A stretch of 47,168 nt of DNA. It comes from Bacteroidales bacterium UBA4345 (GTDB lineage Bacteria > Bacteroidota > Bacteroidia > Bacteroidales > Paludibacteraceae). The first letter of the stretch is position 1. Every line of letters begins with the position of its first letter. Shown one piece after another: positions 1 through 12,000 of this stretch. The position numbers and the translations under genes were made by a program. A model generated the notes under the pieces. That model was not told the origin of the DNA. It worked only from the letters and a program-made list of their open reading frames with translations, and made no database searches. Location: assembly GCA_002396385.1 (NCBI GenBank), contig DGTD01000064.1, positions 1 through 47,168 of the forward strand. Reading direction: 5' to 3'.

Positions 1-3000
1 CTGGTTGGTTATCAAACACAACATTAACAATCTGGCTACAAGAGGTTGATGCATTACCGTGATTATCGTTTAAGGTTACAGTAACAGTAGCAGACTGACC
101 AGGAACCATAGATTCAGGTAATCCACTATAAGAAACTGTAATATCATCAAAATCGGTACAATTGTCACTCCATGCGTTCTGTCCCTTGATAGCATCCTTA
201 ATCTGCGCCTGTGTCAATGAACAAGGAGTTTTCAACTCAAGTTCTGCAGGAAGAGTACAAGCAGGAGGTATTGCATCTGTCACGACAACGCTTGCGTTAC
301 AAGTTGCAATGTTATCTACAGCATCTTTCAATACATACTGGATGGCTTTAGCTTCCGCATGAGTGTTTGCATAAGAGAATGACATAGCAGCAGACTCAGA
401 GGTCAATGCTACATTCAAGCTTTCCTTGGCAGTACAGTTGTCAGTACCATAATCCAAAGTTTTCAACTTGGTTAACACCTCAACTCCAGAGAAAGAGCAC
501 TTCTCTGCTGTTGAAGCGAGAGAGATAACAGGTGCGGTAGAAGGACACTCAGGATCTGTATTAACAATGTTTATGGTCTGAGCTGCTGTTGATGAGTTTC
601 CACACTTGTCGGTAACCGTATACGTACGGGTTACTACGATTGGGTTAGTGCCGGTTGGATCTGAATCTGACGATGTGACTTCCAGCTCGTCTTCGGCGGT
701 ACAGCCATCTTCTATTGACGTGATTCCCATGCCCTTCAACGCTGCGACAGTGGAAACGGACGCTGGTTTAACTGATACCGAACAACCTTCTACAGAAAGG
801 GTGGTCAGTGTTCCAGTAATAACTGGCTTGGTTTTGTCTACGGTCCATGTGTAGGTGATTGACACTGGTTCGGCGACATTGCCACATGCGTCGGTGCAGG
901 TTGCTGTCCAGGTCTGACTGTGCTTGCAGCCGGTAACCTCGTCTGTGCCGGCGGTTACAATGATTTCTGCATTGTTATCACAAGCCTCGGTCAAGGTGAA
1001 GTCTGAAACTTTTGGAGCGTCGGACTTATCCCAGTTACAACCCTTGTCAGCGCTCACCAACTCTGTTGATATAACTGGCTTCGCCTTATCCTCTGTCCAA
1101 GTGTAGGTCACTACAACCTCGTCGGCCTTGTTATTACAACCGTCAGTATAGTTCGCCTTCCAGGTTTGGCTCTTGGCACAGCCAGTGCCCTGAACACCGG
1201 TGGTAGTAACTGTTATCTTGGCGCTGATATCGCCCTCGCAGTTATCCGTACCTGTGAACACTGGCGCTACGATGGTTGGGTTACAACCCTTGTTGCCACT
1301 TTCGGCGGTGGTACTGATGACTGGTTTCTCGGTATCGACGGTCCAAGTGTAGGTTACGACAACCTCATCTGCCTTGTTGCCACATCCATCTGTATAGTTC
1401 GCTGTCCAAGTCTGGCTCTTTTCACAGCCAGTACCCTGAACTCCAGTGGTAGTAACTGTTATCTTGGAGCTGATATCACCCTCGCAGTTGTCTGTTCCAG
1501 TGAATACTGGTGCTACGATGGTTGGGTTACAGCCCTTATTGCCACTTTCAGCGGTAGTGCTGATGACAGGTTTCTCGGTGTCGACGGTCCAAGAATATTC
1601 AATGGTTACAGTTTCCGCCTTATTGCCACAAGCATCTGTATAATTCGCGGTCCAACTCTGGCTCTTTTCACAGCCGGTGCCCTGAACTCCAGTGGTAGTA
1701 ACTGTTATCTTGGAGCTGATATCACCCTCGCAGTTGTCTGTACCTGTGAATACTGGCGCTACAATCGTTGGGTTGCAGCCCTTATTGCCACTTTCAGCAG
1801 TGGTGCTGATCACTGGCTTTTCAGTGTCAACTGTCCATGTATAAGTAATAGCAACAGGTTCGGCTACATTACCGCACGCATCGGTGCTAGTTGCCGTCCA
1901 AGTCTGACTGTGTTTGCAACCGTTGATTTCTTCTGTGCCCGCGGTGAGGGTAATCTTAGCGGTGTTATCGCAAGACTCGGTCAATGTAAAGTCAGATACT
2001 TTTGGAGCATCGGACTTATCCCAGTTACAACCCTTGTCGGCATTTGACAACTCGGTTGTGATAACTGGTTTGTTCTTATCTTCGGTCCAAGTGTAGGTTA
2101 CGACAACCTCGTCGGCCTTATTGTTACAGCCATCTGTATAGTTCGCGGTCCAGCTCTGGCTCTTTTCACAACCGGAGCCCTGAACACCAGTGGTGGTAAC
2201 TGTTATCTTGGCACTGATATCACCCTCGCAGTTGTCTGTACCAGTGAATACTGGAGCTACGATGGTTGGATTGCAGCCCTTATTGCCACTTTCAGCGGTA
2301 GTGCTGATGACTGGCTTTTGGGTATCGACTGTCCAGGTGTAGGAAATCGCCTTTTCGTCTGCCTTGTTGTCACAAGCATCTGTATAGTTCGCAGTCCAGG
2401 TTTGGCTCTTTTCACAGCCGGTGCCCTGAACACCGGTGGTAGTAACTGTTATCTTCGCGCTGATATCACCCTCGCAGTTGTCTGTACCAGTGAATACTGG
2501 AGCTACGATCGTTGGGTTGCAGCCCTTATTGCCACTTTCAGCGGTAGTGCTGATGACTGGCTTCTCGGTGTCGACTGTCCAAGTATATTCAATGGTTACA
2601 GTTTCTGCTTTGTTGCCACAAGCGTCTGTATAGTTCGCGGTCCAGCTCTGAGTCTTTTCACAACCAGTACCCTGAACACCAGTGGTAGTAACTGCTATCT
2701 TGGCGCTGATATCACCCTCGCAGTTATCTGTACCAGTGAATACTGGTGCTACGATGGTTGGGTTGCAACCCTTATTGCCACTTTCAGCAGTGGTGCTGAT
2801 CACTGGCTTTTCAGTGTCAACTGTCCAGGTATATTCAATGGTTACAGTTTCTGCTTTGTTGCCACAAGCATCTGTATAGTTCGCGGTCCAAGTCTGACTC
2901 TTTTCACAACCAGTGCCCTGAACACCGGTGGTAGTAACTGTTATCTTGGAGCTGATATCACCCTCGCAGTTGTCTGTGCCAGTGAACACTGGAGCTACAA

Positions 3001-6000
3001 TCGTTGGGTTGCAGCCCTTATTGCCACTTTCAGCGGTAGTGCTGATGACTGGTTTCTCGGTGTCGACGGTCCATGTATATTCAATGGTTACAGTTTCTGC
3101 TTTATTGCCACAAGCGTCTGTATAGTTCGCTGTCCAAGTCTGACTCTTTTCACAGCCGGTGCCCTGAACACCAGTGGTAGTAACTGTTATCTTGGAGCTG
3201 ATATCACCCTCGCAGTTGTCTGTGCCAGTGAACACTGGCACTACGATAGTTGGATTGCAGCCCTTATTGCCGCTTTCAGCGGTTGTACTGATCACTGGTT
3301 TTTCAGTATCAACTGTCCATGTATAAGTAATCGCAACAGGTTCGGCTACGTTACCACACGCATCGGTGCAAGTTGCCGTCCAAGTCTGACTGTGTTTGCA
3401 ACCGTTGATTTCTTCTGTTCCTGCGGTGAGGGTAATCTGAGCGGTGTTATCGCAAGACTCGGTCAATGTAAAGTCGGTGACTTTTGGTGCATCGGACTTA
3501 TCCCAGTTACAACCCTTGTCGGCATTTGATAACTCGGTTGTGATAACTGGTTTGGTCTTATCCTCGGTCCAAGTGTAGGTTACGACAACCTCGTCGGCCT
3601 TATTGTTACAGCCATCTGTATAGTTCGCTGTCCAACTCTGGCTCTTTTCACAGCCGGTGCCCTGAACGCCGGTGGTGGTAACAGCTATCTTGGCGCTGAT
3701 ATCACCCTCGCAGTTGTCTGTACCAGTGAATACTGGAGCTACGATCGTTGGATTGCAGCCTTTGTTGCCACTTTCAGAGGTAGTGCTGATGACTGGTTTC
3801 TCGGTGTCGACGGTCCAAGTGTAGGTTACGACAACCTCATCGGCCTTATTTTTACATCCATCTGTATAGTTCGCTGTCCAACTCTGACTCTTTTCACAAC
3901 CGGTGCCCTGAACTCCTGTGGTCGTAACAGTTATCTTGGCGCTGATATCACCCTCGCAGTTGTCTGTGCCTGTGAACTCTGGTGCTACGATGGTTGGATT
4001 GCAGCCCTTATTTCCACTTTCAGCAGTGGTGCTGATGACTGGCTTTTCAGTGTCGACTGTCCATGTATATTCAATGGTTACAGTTTCTGCTTTGTTACCA
4101 CAAGCGTCTGTATAGTTCGCAGTCCAACTCTGAGTCTTTTCACAACCAGTACCCTGAACACCGGTGGTAGTAACTGCTATCTTGGCGCTGATATCACCCT
4201 CGCAGTTGTCTTTACCAGTGAATACTGGTGCTACGATGGTTGGATTGCAGCCCTTATTGCCACTTTCAGCAGTGGTGCTGATAACTGGTTTCTCGGTGTC
4301 GACGGTCCATGTATAAGTAATCGCAACAGGTTCGGCTACATTACCGCACGCATCGGTGCAAGTTGCCGTCCAAGTCTGGCTGTGTTTGCAACCGTTGATT
4401 TCTTCAGTTCCTGCGGTGAGGGTAATCTTAGCGGTGTTATCGCAAGACTCGGTCAATGTGAAATCGGATACTTTTGGAGCATCGGACTTATCCCAGTTAC
4501 AACCCTTATCGGCATTTGACAACTCGGTTGTGATAACTGGTTTGGTATTATCCTCGGTCCAAGTGTAGGTTACGACAACCTCGTCGGCCTTATTGTTACA
4601 TCCATCTGTATAGTTTGCTGTCCAACTCTGGCTCTTTTCACAACCAGTACCCAGAACTCCGGTGGTAGTAACTGCTATCTTGGCACTGATATCACCCTCA
4701 CAGTTGTCTGTACATGTAAACACAGGTGCTACAATCGTTGGATTACAGCCCTTATTGCCACTTTCAGCAGTGGTGTTAATGACAGGTTTCTCGGTGTCGA
4801 CGGTCCAAGTGTAGGTTACGACAACCTCGTCGGCCTTATTGTTACATCCATCTGTATAGTTTGCGGTCCAGCTCTGACTCTTTTCACAGCCGGTGCCCTG
4901 AACACCGGTGGTAGTAATTGTTATCTTGGCACTGATATCGCCTTCACAGTTGTCTGTGCCAGTGAACACTGGTGCTACGATAGTTGGATTGCAGCCCTTA
5001 TTGCCACTTTCAGCAGTGGTGTTAATGACAGGTTTCTCGGTGTCGACGGTCCAAGTGTAGGTTACGACAACCTCATCGGCCTTATTGTTACATCCATCTG
5101 TATAGTTCGCAGTCCAAGTCTGACTCTTTTCACAACCAGTACCCTGAACTCCGGTGGTGGTAACTGTTATCTTGGCGCTGATATCACCCTCGCAGTTGTC
5201 TGTGCCTGTGAACTCTGGTGCTACGATGGTTGGATTGCAGCCCTTATTGCCACTTTCAGCAGTGGTGCTGATAACTGGTTTTTCGGTGTCGACTGTCCAA
5301 GTATAAGTAATAGCAACAGGTTCGGCTACATTACCGCACGCATCGGTGCAAGTTGCCGTCCAAGTCTGACTGTGTTTGCAACCGTTGATTTCTTCTGTAC
5401 CTGCGGTGAGGGTAATCTGAGCGGTGTTATCGCAAGACTCGGTCAATGTGAAATCGGATACTTTTGGAGCATCGGACTTATCCCAGTTACAACCCTTGTC
5501 GGCATTTGACAACTCGGTTGTAATAACTGGTTTGATCTTATCCTCGGTCCAAGTGTAGGTTACGACAACCTCGTCGGCCTTATTGTTACAGCCATCTGTA
5601 TAGTTCGCGGTCCAGCTCTGAGTCTTTTCACAGCCGGTGCCCTGAACTCCAGTGGTAGTAACGGTTATCTTGGCGCTGATATCACCCTCGCAGTTGTCTG
5701 TACCAGTGAACACTGGTGCTACGATGGTTGGGTTACAGCCCTTATTGCCACTTTCGGCAGTGGTGCTGATGACTGGCTTTTCGGTGTTGACTGTCCAAGT
5801 GTAGGTAATCGTCTTTTCGTCTGCTTTGTTGCCACAAGCGTCTGTATAGTTCGCGGTCCAACTCTGAGTCTTTTCACAGCCAGAGCCCTGAACTCCGGTG
5901 GTAGTAACTGTTATCTTGGAGCTGATATCACCCTCACAGTTGTCTGTGCCAGTGAATACTGGTGCTACGATGGTTGGATTGCAGCCCTTATTGCCACTTT

Positions 6001-9000
6001 CAGCAGTGGTGCTGATAACTGGTTTCTCGGTGTCGACGGTCCAAGTGTAGGTTACGACAACCTCATCGGCCTTATTGTTACAGCCATCGGTATAATTCGC
6101 TGTCCAACTCTGGCTCTTTTCACAACCAGTACCCTGAACTCCAGTGGTAGTAACGGTTATCTTGGCGCTGATATCGCCCTCGCAGTTGTCTGTACCAGTG
6201 AATACTGGAGCTACGATGGTTGGATTGCAGCCCTTATTGCCACTTTCAGCGGTAGTGCTGATGACTGGCTTTTGGGTATCGACTGTCCAGGTGTAGGTAA
6301 TCGCCTTTTCGTCTGCCTTGTTGTCACAAGCATCTGTATAGTTCGCAGTCCAGGTTTGGCTCTTTTCACAGCCGGTGCCCTGAACACCGGTGGTAGTAAC
6401 TGTTATCTTGGCACTGATATCACCCTCGCAGTTATCTGTACCAGTGAATACTGGTGCTACGATGGTTGGGTTACAGCCCTTGCTGCCACTTTCTGCAGTG
6501 GTGCTGATGACTGGTTTCTCAGTGTCAACTGTCCATGTATAAGTAATCGCAACAGGTTCGGCTACATTACCGCACGCATCGGTGCAAGTTGCCGTCCAAG
6601 TCTGACTGTGTTTGCAACCGTTGATTTCTACTGTTCCTGCGGTGAGGGTAATCTTAGCGGTGTTATCGCAAGACTCGGTCAATGTAAAGTCGGTGACTTT
6701 TGGTGCATCGGACTTATCCCAGTTACAACCCTTGTCGGCATTTGATAACTCGGTTGTGATAACTGGTTTGGTATTATCCTCGGTCCAAGTGTATTCAATA
6801 GTGACAGTTTCTGCCTTGTTGCCACAAGCATCTGTATAGTTCGCGGTCCAACTCTGAGTCTTTTCACAGCCGGTGCCCTGAACTCCAGTGGTGGTAACTG
6901 TTATCTTGGCACTGATATCACCCTCGCAGTTGTCTGTGCCAGTGAATACTGGCGCTACGATGGTTGGGTTGCAGCCCTTATTGCCACTTTCTGCAGTGGT
7001 GCTGATGACTGGAATCTCTTTATCGCCACCACTTACGCTCATCGATTTGGATGTGCTATTTTTTGCAGCATCTTCAATTATATAATTACGGGTTACCGTC
7101 CAAGCGCAATCATCTCCAGTAGACACATCAGTATGAGTTACCTTTATTTTGCCACAGTCAGCATACAGACTTTTCACCTCGTTATCACTGAGCAACCCAC
7201 TTATGTCAGCGCTTGATTTACAACTATTCTGACCTGATATATCACTTGGCCATACGCCCACCAACTTAGGAGCATGGGTATCGATAAAATTCAGAGTTTG
7301 CTCACATATTGCCGTTTTTCCATTTGCAGCTTTGAAACTTGTGTGAAGATAATAAGTACCTATACCAAACGAATAAGAGTTCAACTCATTTGCATTACTG
7401 TAAACAACGGCACTTCTTCCTGCAGGCTGAACCTGATAACGAGTAACAACAGGCGTGTCATCGTTGGGACATTCTACAGAATATCTTGCAGCAGCTGGGA
7501 TATAAGCAGCATTTGACAATAAGTTTACAACATTACAATCTGAATAATCAGAAACTGGGATATCCAAAGGAGTTGCAACAGAAGAACACTCAATAGGCCG
7601 TTTGTCTGTTATGGAAACAACAGACGAACAAGTGCTACTTAATCCAGACTTATCGTAAACTGTCCAATTGATAGTTGTTACCCCAGGCTTGAAATCCACA
7701 TTGTTCAAATCGCCGATAGTCGCAGAAGTTTCCCCCGCAAGTGCATGGCTTCCACTTGGAATAGTTGTTGCGCCCTCCACCTGCCACAGGACCCTGTCAA
7801 GAGCACAGTTATCGCTCACTTTCAACAAATTACTAAACCGGGCAGAACATGCATCGGTCAGACTTACGACTTCAGGAGTAACGGCATTACACTTTGGAGC
7901 TGTCGCATCAATTATGTTAATGCGCTGTTCACACACCGCCTGACTAGCGACATAACCAGTAGACCCGGCACGCGAGAATGTTGTTCTGACATCGTACTCT
8001 CCAATACCCAGATTTAAAGCCCTCAGAGCATCGGCAGAGGCCACTGGAGTATAAGACGAAGAAGAATGTAATTTATACTCGTAGCTTACAGAAGAATATC
8101 GTTTTGACTCAGGAAATTTGTTGGTCGTCGGACATTCGACATCGTAATTTGAACTAGAGAGTTCAATGTCTGAAAGCGACGCCATACAATTAGTACCAGC
8201 ATTCAAAGTCTGCACAGCCGGCGAGGTGCACTTCAAGGTACGGGTATCCCGAACTTGAACTTTAATCGTACACTGAGCTATATTGTTGTTTGCTGCCTTT
8301 AACCTGTATACCACCAAATCAAACGGAGTGTCGTAAGGAAAGAAAGGTGCATTGTCTACTACATTTACATATTCGTAGGTCAGTTCTTTTCCACACGGAT
8401 GCGAACCTTTAATATGTTCAGCTTTATCGAATTCTGCTTTCACCTCAGCGCCAGTCGCATAACAGTTTTCCCCTGTTTCAATAAGAATTGTCTCTTGCGA
8501 TGCAGGGCACACAGGTTCTGTATTATCGGTAACGACTACAGTTGCCTGACAATAACCATCATTCTGCAAGCCGGCTTTGTCTGTCAATTTATAATAGAAG
8601 GTGTAAATCTCGGCAGTACCATCTGATTTCGGAACAAAAGAAGTAACACCTGTTTTTGTCCAATCAATCTCGGCTTTATCCAGTGCACAATTATCCGAAC
8701 CTAACGCAGACAAGTCCTTTGCATTGAACAAGTCCGCGACATCTTGCTGTGAATATGAGCATACATCGTTAGTGGTAGCCAACGAACCAACAGAGACAGG
8801 CGAACCAGGACAATTAGGCTTTGTTTGGTCGGTCACGGAAATAGTAGTAGGACAAGTAGCCGTTTTTGCTCCACTACCAGTTCCATTGGTCAATGTCCAG
8901 GTAATAACGTCCCCATCTTCAAAATAGACATTGGAAACAGAACCGGTTCCACTACGTTCGCCAACTGTCCAAGATACTGAACAAGCCGCAAATTCAGGAG

Positions 9001-12000
9001 TAGGAAGTCCAGTAGCCCCACAATTAGACTCAGAAGACGACGGGAGTATCTTAGTAACCTCATAAACAGGAGCACCACTTTCACATTTTGGAGCAGGTAC
9101 AACAAACCTCAACACTGTATCCTTACAACAACCTGCATTTTCAACAATTAGTGCAACCCACTGGCCACAAGGGTCTATTGTCTGCTCCAATGTTTTTGCA
9201 GTTCCAGCAACGACCGTATAACTTTCCAAATCAGGCTCGTTTTCTTGAGTATATGACGAAGGGAAAACGCGCCATTCCCACGAAGTTGCCTGATCACCAG
9301 TTACCGAAAAAGTAGATGCGTCCGTCAGCGTTACCTGCGAGCCGGAACCATCCGTTTGTGAAAAATCGGGCGTTATCGAATAAGTGGTAACCTCTACACT
9401 GCTTTGCCATTCAAGTTCTCCATCTTTCACAAAAACAGTCATTGCACCAACTGCTGCAGGGTAGTTCGGATTCTTGAAGGCGAAGACATTGGAAATACCC
9501 GAGCTGATTTTTTCACCGTTTATCTCGCAGGCATACGAAGAAAAACCTTCGGTAACCGTCACGTCAACAATTCCACTAGTAGGGCAATAAGTAGCTACTG
9601 GAGCAAGCACTTTTATCCGGCTTTGGCAGTAGCCCTGTTTTCCAGTTTCATCGCTAACCGTCCAGTAGATAACGTCTCCGGAATCAAACTGTGCCGATGC
9701 CAGTTCAGTAACAGGCTTCGTAGCCGCATTTGATTCGGTTGACCAAGTTAACGAAGTAGACACACACGACGTAACGTCTGGTAAAGTAATCTCACTTCCT
9801 GAAACCAAAGTACCCACAGGCTTTACAAAAGCCAAATTGGCATTTTCACACAAAGGGTCAGGAGCCGTCAGAATCACCTTCGACGAACATGCGGCAGTAT
9901 TTCCCGATATATCTTTTAACGTGTAATGGAAGAGGGCGCCATTTTCAGCAATTGAAAATTGCTTTCCCAACTCGCTCGCCGCAACAGAAACTGGTTCCTC
10001 GTAATGAAGCATACAGTTATCGCTACCATATGTACCTTCAAGCAACTTGTCAAAAACCTCTTTTCCTGTCACAAGACAATCATCGCCCGATTCCAAAATA
10101 ACGTCAGTTTTATCACATACGGGAGGTACGCCATCGGTAACCCTCACATGCGATTTACAAGAGAGGAAATTTCCGTTTTCATCAACCACATTCCATAATA
10201 TGCCATTCTCTCCCACAAGCAGTTCTACGGCTACAGGTTCACTTAATACCTGTACATAGTCATCGTTATCGGCAATTTTGTACGCATATTGTGGATTAAT
10301 ATAACCAGAAGGAACCGATGGCAAAGGCAATTCTACCATCTTCCGGCAATTCAAGTCCGACGCTGTTGTAACAACATCGAGCGTATAACCAACACAAGTA
10401 TCAGGTTTGACAAACTGCATCACCGTATCACGACAACAGCCCATATTTTCTAAAATAAGGGCCACCCACTGACCTGACGGATCTATAGTTTGTGTTAACG
10501 TATTTTCTGTACCAGCAACCACTTTACTTGCAGAAACGTCTGGACGGTTATTCTCGCCAAACTTAGGAGGATAGACCCTCCATTCTCGTGCTGTGGCTCC
10601 ATCACCAGCAACACTGAAGGTAGAAATATCAGTCAGCAAGGCCAGGTTTTCCGCTTTCTGGGTTACCGAAAAGGCCCCATTAATTTGGTAGTTCGAAAGA
10701 CTGACTGACAACTCGGCTTTTAGTCCGCCCTTCACGCCAAAAACCTTTAATTGAGTGAGTTTAGACGGATATATTGAGCTCATGAATGCAAAAACCGGAG
10801 ATGTACCAGCATACGTCTCCAGCCCTTCCGTTCCACCAGCCCCTTCTTGGAAAGTATAGCTATCAAAACCGGCTGGCGCCGACACATTAACCACACCACT
10901 GGTTGGGCAGTAGGTTGCGTCCGCTTTGCCCGCCATAATATAAGATTGACAGTGTCCCTGCTGTCCGCTTGCGTCTTCCACGGTCCAGTAAACGATGTCA
11001 CCAGAAGTAAACTGAGACGAAGCCAAATCTGACACGGGTCTTGCAGTTCCATTCTCCACAGCACTCCACTTCAATACGGTTGACAAACACGAGGAAACGT
11101 TAGGTAACGCCACCCCAGCACCAGAAACAGTAGGACCAGCCTCACTGGCTATGGCTTGAATGCCACCCTCACAAACAGGTTCGGGCACAATAACCTTCAC
11201 CGAAGAAGAGCAGGCACTCATATTTCCGGCCGCATCTTTTAACGTATAACGGAAGTACTCGCCAGCGGCAGCGTAGACGTAATCTTTAGCCAGATCGGAA
11301 CTATTAGGCTCCAACGGATCTTCAGAGTGGAGTACACAGTCGTCGGTACCATAGTCCACACCTTTTAACTGAGTGAGTATTTCAGAGCCAGACACTTTAC
11401 AATCATCGCCAGAAGGCAACTCTATTACAGGATTGCCACACACAGGAGGGACACCATCGGCCAAGGAAACTTTAGTAGTACAATAAAGAATATTACCCCT
11501 GTCGTCGGTCGCCTTCCACAAATACGAATACGTTCCAACCGAAAGATCAAGACTCAGATTAGCACCCGGAACCAGAGTATAGTCGGCAGCATCAACTGAT
11601 TTATAGGCATATTGCATATTGCCATAACCCGTGCGGACAGAAGGTACGTCAAGTTCAACCGTCTTACCACAGTTTACGTCACCCGCTGAAGTCGCGATAT
11701 CGACAGAATATCCAATACAAGTGTCGGGCACAACAAATTTCAGGGCAGTATCCCTACAACATATTGAGTTTTCAACAATTAACGCCACCCACTGGCCCGC
11801 TTCATTTAAAGTTTCAGTCAGTGTTTCTCCCGTACCAGCAACAGTCGTATAGCCAGACAAGTCAGGCCTTTCATTCTGCGTATAGTTTGCCGGGAAAACA
11901 CGCCATTCCCTCGACTTAATCTCATCATCAGCGACAGAAAGCGTAGATGCATCGGTTAGCAAAACACTACCAAACCCTTTCTGGGTAGTAGTGAAATCGG

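Noticed and set aside
1166..3529. Long plus-strand open frames (1166-2047, 2318-3529, and repeated 65-residue frames) opposite the giant gene
   Set aside because: They are antisense shadows of the 246-bp repeats, recurring because each unit happens to lack stops in that frame. They have no start signals, signal peptides or family features, and the minus-strand frame is continuous with clear domains.
850..7020. CRISPR array
   Set aside because: The repeats are 246 bp with no unique spacers and lie in a continuous coding frame.
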